Assembly: GCA_020346805.1 (NCBI GenBank)
Contig: CP070790.1
Coordinates: 3,419,533 to 3,427,910, forward strand
Length of the DNA stretch: 8,378 nucleotides
Source: Planctomycetota bacterium
Lineage (GTDB): Bacteria; Planctomycetota; Phycisphaerae; UBA1845; PWPN01
Direction of reading: 5' to 3'
The notes beneath the pieces are model-generated. The model was given only the letters and a program-made list of their open reading frames with translations. It searched no databases and was not told where the DNA came from. Shown in pieces: positions 1-5,673 of this stretch (positions are counted from its first letter, which is position 1; the number at the start of each line of letters is the position of its first letter). Position numbers and translations under genes: made by a program.

Positions 1-86
1 GATGACTTGATTTACTCGATCGGTTAAATGTTCGTACATACAAAATTCTTTCAATTATGTTTGCCCCCAATTCCGCAAGGGGTAAC

Positions 87-126
87 AACATTCACTATAA
101 CATTTCTTTGTTGTAATGTGAATGTT
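87..126. repeat. Inverted repeat / long hairpin downstream of the SAP-like gene
   Basis: The arms AACATTCAC (87-95) and GTGAATGTT (118-126) are perfect 9-base complements. Inside them ATAACA (97-102) can pair with TGTTGT (109-114) using one G-U pair, leaving a six-base loop. It starts about 20 bases past the stop of the minus-strand gene ending at 145. Two smaller stems flank it: GGGC/GCCC at 131-134 and 141-144, and CCCC/GGGG at 65-68 and 79-82. No T-run follows on the minus strand, so this is not a textbook intrinsic terminator. It may be a 3'-end stabiliser, a Rho-assisted end or a protein site. Confidence 0.5.
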
Positions 127-144
127 TGCCGGGCTATTTTGCCC

Positions 145-927
145 TTATTGATGTATCAGGTACTTATAACCGAGGCTGAGCAGGGCCACAAGGACGGAAG
201 CGACCAGCGTAATTATGATGATTTTCAGCCGATTAGTAATTTCCCGATCTCGCCATTCGGCCAGGCGTTGATCGATTTCATCGAGTTTTCGATCGACACG
301 CGACTCGATTTCATCCAATTTTTCACGTACGTAATCGTCGGCCACTCCGCGTATTTTCCTGGCGATGCCTCCTACCACTCCTTCCTCGGATATTTGTTCC
401 TTAAGCGAAGGACCTGAGCCGTTTTCCGGCAGAAAACGGTACTCTTCGGATTCTTCGCCGGCCGATCCGCTAACCATTTTACTGATCAGCGAACCCACTA
501 ATTCTCGACGTTTTCTGACCAATTTATTCATCAGTGGTTCGCAGGCACGCATTTTGGCCTCGATTTCCTCTCGCGGATCGTGGTCGCGAACCGGTACGCC
601 GCGCAATCGGGCCAGCGTGATCAGTCCGTTAAAACTAAGCCCGTCGAAATTCATCTTTTTGATGGTGGCGATTTCTTCCGCCAGTTTTTCCTTGTTGGCC
701 GATTCCCTCACCGGTCGACGGGCCCAGATCACGATATCCAGCAGGGCTTCTCGTTCCGTTTCCAGTAATAATTCCTGCCGTTTGCGGACCAGACGCAATA
801 ACTCGCCGTGTCCCATCTTGTCATTTAACTGCAGCCCGAGTTTTCGGCCATAGTGAATCAGTTCGTCGATAGGCAATTCGCTGATGGCTATCGATTTCAT
901 GGAATCGTCATGTGCGCTTTGGTTCAT
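145..927 (-). CDS. Tail-anchored protein with tandem SAP-like helical repeats and coiled coil, unknown function
   Basis: The 260-residue protein has no signal peptide. Three consecutive stretches (about residues 16-50, 61-90 and 97-128) have the pattern of SAP / Rho-N type helix-loop-helix motifs: helix, turn with a glycine or proline, then an acidic helix, for example LPIDELIHYGRKLGLQL. Such motifs often bind nucleic acid, but the resemblance is by eye only. A basic segment (about 135-152) and a Glu/Gly/Ser linker (153-185) follow. Next is an amphipathic coiled coil (about 198-228) with an 11-residue near-repeat, KLDEIESRVDR then KLDEIDQRLAE. One membrane helix (about 235-254) ends the protein, so the N-terminal domain should face the cytoplasm. 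The start overlaps the stop of the upstream gene as ATGA, with AAGG nearby, which suggests translational coupling. I recall similar uncharacterised planctomycete proteins but no assigned role. Confidence 0.85.
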   Translation of the reverse strand: MNQSAHDDSMKSIAISELPIDELIHYGRKLGLQLNDKMGHGELLRLVRKRQELLLETEREALLDIVIWARRPVRESANKEKLAEEIATIKKMNFDGLSFNGLITLARLRGVPVRDHDPREEIEAKMRACEPLMNKLVRKRRELVGSLISKMVSGSAGEESEEYRFLPENGSGPSLKEQISEEGVVGGIARKIRGVADDYVREKLDEIESRVDRKLDEIDQRLAEWRDREITNRLKIIIITLVASVLVALLSLGYKYLIHQ

Positions 928-1205
928 GTCGCCTTACCTAGTGTGTAGTGAGAGTAAATCACATAGCACAGTATAATCAATAAAACTGCAATTTGGCATA
1001 GTTCCCAGGTAAAACGTCGAAATCTCAGTCGCAGCAGCAGAACGGTTGCATATCGGCCCATAGTCGCCGTTTCCCGCGAGCTTTGGAAGTACTTCAGCCA
1101 ACCGATCAGCGTTTTGAATGTATATATGATTACATAGATAGTGCAGAACGTGGCCAGCATCCAGCGAAACATATAGAACAGATCGATGTCACCAATTATT
1201 CCCAT
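924..1205 (-). CDS. Small two-helix membrane protein, unknown function
   Basis: The 93-residue protein has two hydrophobic segments (about residues 9-38 and 67-87). They are joined by a short basic loop rich in Arg (SSRETATMGRYATVLLLRLRF), which should be cytoplasmic under the positive-inside rule. I recognise no family motif. It is the first gene of a two-gene minus-strand unit. Its TGA overlaps the ATG of the SAP-like tail-anchored gene by four bases, so the two proteins are probably made in a fixed ratio and may form a membrane complex. The start is not certain: only a weak AGGG about 13 bases upstream supports it, and an internal Met12 is possible. A perfect TATAAT lies on the minus strand at 1299-1304, about 95 bases upstream, but has no good -35 partner. 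Confidence 0.7.
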   Translation of the reverse strand: MGIIGDIDLFYMFRWMLATFCTIYVIIYTFKTLIGWLKYFQSSRETATMGRYATVLLLRLRFRRFTWELCQIAVLLIILCYVIYSHYTLGKAT

Positions 1206-1240
1206 TTGTCTTGTGGATCCCTGTGTTCTGTTGCCAAATT

Positions 1241-1252
1241 GGTCATCATGAC
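1241..1252. promoter_or_regulatory. Candidate operator, GGTCATCATGAC
   Basis: GTCAT-C-ATGAC (1242-1252) is a perfect inverted repeat in the divergent gap between the minus-strand membrane pair and the ribbon-helix-helix gene. A related word, GGTCATATGAT, lies at 1773-1783 upstream of the histidine-rich membrane protein. A second loose pair, TGTCAT-N11-ATGATA (1265-1287), is nearby. Short palindromes suit ribbon-helix-helix dimers. The assignment rests only on the shared word and its position. Confidence 0.25.
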
Positions 1253-1342
1253 ATAATCTCTTGTTGTCATCCCGCTTATATATGATAGTAACGGAATGAT
1301 TATACAGCGATAATCCTATATTCTACCATGCGAGGTGCACTC

Positions 1343-1669
1343 ATGCCTCAAAACAAACAAACCGTGGTGTCTTTTCGTGTCGATCAGCATCTGGCCGATA
1401 TCCTCAACAACCTGCCCGACAAATCCACCTTTATCCGGGAGGCTATTATGCGCCGATTCTACACCGTTTGTCCGTTTTGTAACGGCCACGGTGTAATGCC
1501 CCAACTTATTGCCGATTGGCTGCAAACCAGAGTGCCGGAATATGAATCGGTTGAGTGTACCTGCTGTCACTACGCCTATCCTGTTGAAATAGTGGCACAA
1601 CAGGTCGAAACCGGCGGTTCCGAACCCTTCGTCTGCCGGCATTGTGCCGATCATGAACATAGCCATTAA
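1343..1669 (+). CDS. Ribbon-helix-helix regulator fused to zinc-ribbon cysteines and a His tail
   Basis: The 108-residue protein is probably a DNA-binding, metal-sensing regulator. Residues 6-38 fit the CopG/MetJ-type ribbon-helix-helix fold: a strand (TVVSFRVD), a helix (HLADILNNLP) and the second helix (KSTFIREAIMRRF). The strand supplies the usual base-contacting face. After this come CPFC (Cys43, Cys46) and CTCC (Cys72, Cys75), a plausible four-cysteine zinc ribbon. CRHC (Cys98, Cys101) and a terminal HEHSH could form a second metal site. The start at 1343 is chosen because GAGGTG (1332-1337) sits five bases before it; an in-frame ATG at 1328 has no such site. The histidine-rich membrane protein begins 169 bases downstream on the same strand, so metal homeostasis is the likely theme. 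The metal is unknown, and a structural zinc role with another ligand is possible. Confidence 0.85.
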   Translation: MPQNKQTVVSFRVDQHLADILNNLPDKSTFIREAIMRRFYTVCPFCNGHGVMPQLIADWLQTRVPEYESVECTCCHYAYPVEIVAQQVETGGSEPFVCRHCADHEHSH

Positions 1670-1772
1670 ACATATTGCTGAAAATGTCCTGAACCAGACT
1701 GAAGTCGGCTGCGTATCATGTTATTATCGAATATGTTGACAATGTAATACACGAAATGTACGCTCTGTTCCA

Positions 1773-1783
1773 GGTCATATGAT
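1773..1783. promoter_or_regulatory. Candidate operator, GGTCATATGAT
   Basis: TCATATGA (1775-1782) is an 8-base palindrome. With its flanks it repeats the GGTCAT...ATGA word found at 1241-1252, without the central C. It lies 55 bases upstream of the ATG at 1839, where a repressor would be expected to act. This supports, weakly, control of both genes by the ribbon-helix-helix protein. Confidence 0.25.
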
Positions 1784-1838
1784 TTGGATTTGGGGGCATA
1801 TTCACTCGTAACTATATCTTTTATGAGGAATGCAGGTT

Positions 1839-2498
1839 ATGAATGGGCATCGACATACCATCTCCCATGAACTTAAGGAACATGTCCCGTTTACCGTTTT
1901 CGGAACCTTGACCGGCATAGTTATTATGCTGATCTTCACCCGTTTGCATTTACCCCATTCCGTTTCCGCCAAACTATTTTGGACCCTTCATCCGCTGCAC
2001 GTTTTATTAAGTGCGATTGCCACCGCCGGTATGTATAGGCTGTACTGCAAAGGTTCGCTGGTGGCGACCGTGGCAATCGGATATGTAGGATCCATCGGTA
2101 TCGGCACCTTAAGCGACTCGCTGATACCTTATCTTGGCGAAGTCCTGCTTGACTTGCCGCATCGGCACGCCCATGTGGGTTTTATTGAAATGTGGTGGCT
2201 GGTTAATCCGCTGGCCTTGTTGGGAGTCGGCATCGCTTGGTTCTGGCCTCATACCAAGATTCCACATGCCGGCCACGTGTTATTGAGTACCTGGGCCTCC
2301 CTGTTCCATATGACCATGGCAGTGGGCGAGACTCTTGGGGTGGTGACAGTACTGCTGATTGCCCTTTTCCTGTTCTTGGCCGTCTGGCAGCCTTGCTGTA
2401 CCAGCGATATTGTGTTTCCGCTGCTGTTTACCGGGAAAGTCGAACCCTGCGGGGGTCACATGGCCGATGACAAGTCCGGGGAAGCGGTTGAGCCATAG
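1839..2498 (+). CDS. Histidine-rich polytopic membrane protein, putative metal handling
   Basis: The 219-residue protein has about five or six membrane helices (roughly 16-34, 43-65, 72-91, 117-136, 145-160, 163-184). Sixteen histidines are spread through it, many in pairs or clusters: HRH near the N-terminus, HPLH (51-54), LPHRHAH (106-112) and HAGH (143-146). There is also a Cys pair in QPCCTSD (185-190) and a TLSDSLIPYLG segment (90-100). Histidines inside and beside helices suggest bound or moved metal ions, but I do not recognise a named transporter family. The N-terminal HELKEHVPFT block and the overall pattern resemble uncharacterised bacterial proteins that I recall only loosely. The start at 1839 is preferred because GAGG (1825-1828) lies ten bases upstream; the in-frame ATG at 1830 is only one base from it. 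The upstream ribbon-helix-helix/zinc gene is the probable regulator. Confidence 0.8.
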   Translation: MNGHRHTISHELKEHVPFTVFGTLTGIVIMLIFTRLHLPHSVSAKLFWTLHPLHVLLSAIATAGMYRLYCKGSLVATVAIGYVGSIGIGTLSDSLIPYLGEVLLDLPHRHAHVGFIEMWWLVNPLALLGVGIAWFWPHTKIPHAGHVLLSTWASLFHMTMAVGETLGVVTVLLIALFLFLAVWQPCCTSDIVFPLLFTGKVEPCGGHMADDKSGEAVEP

Positions 2499-2808
2499 AC
2501 GGCCGGGATTTTGGGGATCGGATTATATACCTTCCCAGACGCGAAGGCACAGCACCTTGTTTATATAATCCCTTTTGTTGACCAGCATTTATGGAAGTAT
2601 TTGGCTTTCCCGATAAATCGGAATCTCAAACCTCCAGCCTCTGGCCTACCACTTATGAAGATGTCAAAGCAGTGACCAGATGATCGACTATGTCTTATAA
2701 GGATTACAACTGAAACCAGCGCTCGGGAACTATGGATATCGGCTAAAATACTAGCCGCGCACGTCAGTAAGCGGAATATAAAAGCTCACGTTTTAAGTGG
2801 AATTCCTA
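2499..2808. other. Gap between convergent genes; no gene seen
   Basis: This 310-base gap separates the end of the histidine-rich membrane gene (plus) from the end of rtcA (minus). It holds two inverted repeats: the long-loop pair at 2520-2571 and a compact hairpin CGGCTA-AAATAC-TAGCCG at 2740-2757. Neither has a strong T-run next to a GC-rich stem. The short open frames here have no ribosome binding site and no family features. I found no tRNA or other RNA gene. Confidence 0.6.
2520..2571. repeat. 10-base inverted repeat, possible bidirectional transcript end
   Basis: GGATTATATA (2520-2529) and TATATAATCC (2562-2571) are perfect complements. A nested AAGG/CCTT pair (2544-2547 and 2555-2558) lies in the loop. 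On the plus strand the right arm runs into CTTTTGTTG. It sits 22 bases past the stop of the plus-strand membrane gene, where a terminator is expected. The AT-rich stem and long loop make it weak as an intrinsic terminator. Confidence 0.35.
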
Positions 2809-3828
2809 TTATTGGTTAATTCGAACCTGGTAGCGTTCGCGATCCAGTCTTTCGACGGAAACGTTGATGTCCAGGAATTTTCGGATTAGTTCGATGTGGG
2901 TGGTACTGTGGTTAGTGAGGGGTAAGGTTATGAAGCTTCCCGAACAGGCGATGGCTAGAAGCAGCATGATTTGATCGGCCAGGTATTCGCCCACGGGTAC
3001 GTCGGCTTGTTGGTAGCGTTGGTAGGCCTGTAAGGCTTTTTCGGCGACCGTTTCGGCCCTGATCCCTTTTTGCCCGAAGCCGGTAAAGACTTCGGTGAGA
3101 TGCTCGCTTTGGACCTCGATCATTACGATGTTACCGGGGCCTGACGATTTCTTGGTTTCTTCGATGGTGAAACAGTCTTCGTTCCAGCCGGTTTGACTGT
3201 GGATGACCTTTATTTCTCGCTCGGCAATGTGTCGCGACAGGTTGGCAACTATGGCCCGCGCTCGTTGTTGGACGATTCGGCCGCTTTCGAGAAAATCGAC
3301 GCCTTTCAATTTATCTATTGGCTGAATGGTGAGGGAAAACTTTCCGCCGCCGGCCGGATAAAATCCCGGGCGGTCCAGCGTCGCCGATATTTGGGGCCCC
3401 ATTCGATTGACGATGGGAATGAAGGCCTTTTGCAGGAAATCGAAAGGTGGGGCAAATGGATTGTGGGTCCCCCCTTCGAAGGTTAATTGCGAAGGACCGG
3501 ATGCGCACAACAATACCGGCAGAACAGTCTGCAACACCAGGGTGGTACTGCCGGCGGTCCCGACGGCAAAGTCGTATTGACCGGGTGAGATTGGGCCGGG
3601 TTCAAAAGTCAATTCGGTTGAACCTATGTTAACTCCCTCAGCTTTTGCGTTACTGACCTGTTTGGCCGCCTGGACTGCGGTCAGGTGTTGACGCATCAGG
3701 CCGGGCTTTTTTCGCCCCGCTCGGATCTTACGGATGCGAAAGGGTACGCCCATTACCATCGACAGGGCCAATGATGACCGCAAAATTTGTCCCCCGCCTT
3801 CGCCGAATGATCCGTCTATGGATAGCAT
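2809..3828 (-). CDS. rtcA: RNA 3'-terminal phosphate cyclase
   Basis: RtcA uses ATP to turn an RNA 3'-phosphate into a 2',3'-cyclic phosphate through a covalent enzyme-AMP intermediate. The 339 residues match the usual length of bacterial RtcA. Visible family blocks, in order: IDGSFGEGGGQILRS (4-18), KPGLMRQHLTAVQAA (41-55), GTAGSTTLVLQTVLP (90-104), GGTHNPFAPPFDF (119-131) and RPGFYPAGGG (153-162), the RTC signature. The insert domain covers about 180-275. The catalytic histidine that takes AMP should be His311, in STTHIELIRKF near the C-terminus. The start gives the expected N-terminus, but no Shine-Dalgarno precedes it. A TATAAT lies seven bases upstream, so the message may be nearly leaderless. 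No rtcB ligase or rtcR regulator is in view. It lies downstream of the sulfatase on the same strand, with a 147-base gap, and is probably transcribed separately. Confidence 0.95.
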   Translation of the reverse strand: MLSIDGSFGEGGGQILRSSLALSMVMGVPFRIRKIRAGRKKPGLMRQHLTAVQAAKQVSNAKAEGVNIGSTELTFEPGPISPGQYDFAVGTAGSTTLVLQTVLPVLLCASGPSQLTFEGGTHNPFAPPFDFLQKAFIPIVNRMGPQISATLDRPGFYPAGGGKFSLTIQPIDKLKGVDFLESGRIVQQRARAIVANLSRHIAEREIKVIHSQTGWNEDCFTIEETKKSSGPGNIVMIEVQSEHLTEVFTGFGQKGIRAETVAEKALQAYQRYQQADVPVGEYLADQIMLLLAIACSGSFITLPLTNHSTTHIELIRKFLDINVSVERLDRERYQVRINQ

Positions 3829-3835
3829 GGTCGGG

Positions 3836-3841
3836 ATTATA
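3836..3841 (-). promoter_or_regulatory. Possible -10 box of rtcA (TATAAT)
   Basis: On the minus strand TATAAT is followed by only seven bases before the rtcA ATG, so a transcript would begin at or near the start codon. No -35 match is seen at 16-18 bases. This fits a leaderless or near-leaderless message, but the hexamer could be chance. Confidence 0.3.
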
Positions 3842-3911
3842 CTTATTCTGTTTGAGCTTCGCGCGATTAGTGAAATGCCCTCCCCGTTCGGCTGCCTACA
3901 ACGCTGGGGCT

Positions 3912-3962
3912 CAGGCTCGAAGGGAGCTTATAGCCAAAGCCTGCGGCTCGTGGTTAAACCAC
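3912..3962. repeat. Cluster of inverted repeats between rtcA and the sulfatase
   Basis: CAGGCT (3912-3917) pairs with AGCCTG (3938-3943) around a 20-base loop. A near-perfect palindrome, GTGGTT-A-AACCAC (3950-3962), follows and lies 13 bases past the sulfatase stop. The stretch around 3880-3950 is richer in G and C than the AT-rich bases next to it. It may be a transcript end or a copy of a dispersed intergenic repeat. No T-run is present. Confidence 0.35.
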
Positions 3963-3975
3963 AAATTTAATATGG

Positions 3976-5556
3976 TTATTCGAATGGAATATCCGGCATT
4001 TTGGGCAGATAGGGATCTCTGGTTTCCTTCATCCAGCGTTTAAGTTCGTTATGCAGTTTCAGGATAATCTTTCGGCTGGCAGGATCGGTAAATTTATTCT
4101 CGTTTTCATGCGGATCGTTTAGCAGGTCGTAGAGTTCGTGTTTTTCATTTTCGCGAAAGACGTATTTGTAACGATCGCCGCGAATCATCAACATAACGTC
4201 ATTACCTTGGAGATTTCGGCGCTCGGAGAAGGAATATTTTTGCCAATTTTTCGTTCGGCCTTCGATTAACGGCCGCAGCGACGCTCCCTGTACGCCGGTG
4301 GGGCGGGGTACGCCGACATAATCCAGGATAGTGGGCATAAGGTCTACCAGGCTGACCGGCTCGCCAATTACGGTGCCCGGTTTGATTTTGCCGGGCAAGC
4401 GTATCAACAGGGGGACGCGGATAACACCTTCATAAAAAACGGGGATGGATTTACCGACCATCCCGTGCTCGCCCTGCATGTCCCCGTGATCGGAGGTGAA
4501 GATTACCAGGGTGCGTTCGGTCAGGCCGAGCTCGTCGAGTTTATTGAGCACCATGCCGACGTAGTAATCGATCATGGCCACCTGGGCTTGATATATACCT
4601 ATGTACTCGCGGATACCTTCGGAGCCCATGCAGGTTCCGAGCTGTTTGGCGAAACCTCTCTGCAGCCATTCGGGACAGATATTCAGATTGTCGGGCAGTT
4701 TGATCTTACTGCGCTCTATCATGCTGTAGTACGGCTCGGGAGCGACCCACATGGCATGCGGCGGATGCCAGGATGCGGTGATCATCCAGTTGCGGACGGC
4801 ATTTTCTTGGATCAGCTCCATGACCTGGTTGGTGATGTGGGCTTCGGGGAGCAGGTCGACGGGGATGGCGGTTCGGCCGATCATGGCGATGCGCTTGTGC
4901 TGCGAGTCAGGGTACCGGTTATGGAAGCAGGTTTGTCCTTTGATCACTTCGGGGATCATATAAACAGGGAGATCGACATATTTGTCGTTGCCGGGATTGT
5001 CGGCGAATTTTTTGGCCGGCAGCATTTGGTTGAGAAATTTTTTGTAGTCGTGTCCGGCATATGGTGTGTTTTCATAACATGAGAAGTCGTTTTTGGGGCC
5101 CAGATGCCACTTGCCCCGATGCCTGGTTGCGTAACCTCGTTTATTCAGCATGGTTTCGGTATTGGGAAAATCGTTTTCCTTGAGGCCGTTGTTACGGCCG
5201 TGGTAGTAGTTTTGCACCACACCATGGGTATGAGGCCACAGGCCGGTGATCAGGGATGCCCGGGTCGGCGAGCAGAAGGGAGTAGGGCAGGTGGCCAATT
5301 CAAACATCGCCCCTTGACGGGCGAGTCGGTCTAGGTTTGGGGTTTCGATCGTACGATTGCCGGTGGCGCTGAGGGTCATATGGTGTTGTTGATCGGTCAT
5401 CAAAAACAGGACGTTGATGCCCGCCTTGCTTGCTTGCTGGGGGACGGGATTGATTGATGCCCGTTTCTGGGAGCCGAAAGCTTGGTACACATTTAGGGCG
5501 ACCGCGGCCAATACAATATAAGTTAGTAATAAATAGCTTCGATCAACGTATTTCAT
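3976..5556 (-). CDS. Membrane-anchored or secreted formylglycine sulfatase
   Basis: This is a sulfatase of the alkaline-phosphatase superfamily (Sulfatase domain, family S1 type), 526 residues, hydrolysing a sulfate ester. An N-terminal hydrophobic helix (about 8-26) acts as signal or anchor, so the enzyme works outside the cytoplasm. Asp55-Gln56 in LFLMTDQQ begins the metal site. Cys95-Ser-Pro-Thr-Arg99 is the signature in which Cys95 becomes formylglycine. GKWHLG (148-153) supplies Lys149 and His151; SWHPPH (262-267) adds further histidines. TSDHGDMQGEHG (354-365) gives the late Asp/His pair, and Lys369 follows in VGKS. The C-terminal subdomain ends near residue 520. The substrate cannot be read from the sequence; sulfated polysaccharides are common targets in planctomycetes. 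The maturing enzyme is not in the window. The start is backed by GGAGGT five bases upstream and by a promoter at 5591-5620. Confidence 0.93.
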   Translation of the reverse strand: MKYVDRSYLLLTYIVLAAVALNVYQAFGSQKRASINPVPQQASKAGINVLFLMTDQQHHMTLSATGNRTIETPNLDRLARQGAMFELATCPTPFCSPTRASLITGLWPHTHGVVQNYYHGRNNGLKENDFPNTETMLNKRGYATRHRGKWHLGPKNDFSCYENTPYAGHDYKKFLNQMLPAKKFADNPGNDKYVDLPVYMIPEVIKGQTCFHNRYPDSQHKRIAMIGRTAIPVDLLPEAHITNQVMELIQENAVRNWMITASWHPPHAMWVAPEPYYSMIERSKIKLPDNLNICPEWLQRGFAKQLGTCMGSEGIREYIGIYQAQVAMIDYYVGMVLNKLDELGLTERTLVIFTSDHGDMQGEHGMVGKSIPVFYEGVIRVPLLIRLPGKIKPGTVIGEPVSLVDLMPTILDYVGVPRPTGVQGASLRPLIEGRTKNWQKYSFSERRNLQGNDVMLMIRGDRYKYVFRENEKHELYDLLNDPHENENKFTDPASRKIILKLHNELKRWMKETRDPYLPKMPDIPFE

Positions 5557-5560
5557 GATT

Positions 5561-5566
5561 ACCTCC
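5561..5566 (-). promoter_or_regulatory. Strong ribosome binding site of the sulfatase
   Basis: GGAGGT on the minus strand lies five bases before the ATG ending at 5556 and fixes that start. Confidence 0.8.
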
Positions 5567-5577
5567 GCAAATTGAAT

Positions 5578-5589
5578 TTAACCGGTTAA
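5578..5589. repeat. Perfect 12-base palindrome over the predicted sulfatase transcription start
   Basis: TTAACCGGTTAA is a perfect palindrome. It begins two bases past the predicted -10 box (5591-5596) and covers the expected start near 5584. A dimeric repressor bound here would block the sulfatase promoter. No regulator gene is adjacent. Confidence 0.45.
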
Positions 5590-5590
5590 T

Positions 5591-5620
5591 AACATAGCGG
5601 AGGATACGCTTATGAGTCAA
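5591..5620 (-). promoter_or_regulatory. Predicted sigma70-type promoter of the sulfatase
   Basis: On the minus strand the -35 box TTGACT (5615-5620) is 18 bases from TATGTT (5591-5596). This predicts a start near 5584 and a leader of about 28 bases that includes the GGAGGT site. Confidence 0.5.
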
Positions 5621-5673
5621 AAAGCGGAATATGGTGTGAATGACCTTGATGTTTGTGGCACCAGAGCAGTATT

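Noticed and set aside
28..417. A 129-residue plus-strand open frame at the left end.
   Set aside because: It overlaps the well-supported minus-strand SAP-like gene and has no ribosome binding site or family features.
1316..1666. A 116-residue minus-strand frame opposite the ribbon-helix-helix gene.
   Set aside because: The plus strand encodes a clear fold with paired cysteines and a good ribosome binding site; the minus frame is its shadow.
2610..2645. A minus-strand stretch, GGTTTGAGATTCC, resembling a tRNA T-arm.
   Set aside because: The stem bases do not pair in T-arm geometry and no acceptor or anticodon arm can be built around it.
2740..2757. Hairpin CGGCTA-AAATAC-TAGCCG considered as the rtcA terminator.
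   Set aside because: There is no T-run after it on the minus strand, and it lies about 50 bases past the stop.
4465..5082. A 205-residue plus-strand frame inside the sulfatase.
   Set aside because: The minus-strand sulfatase has all its motifs. The plus frame looks like a reverse reading and matches nothing.
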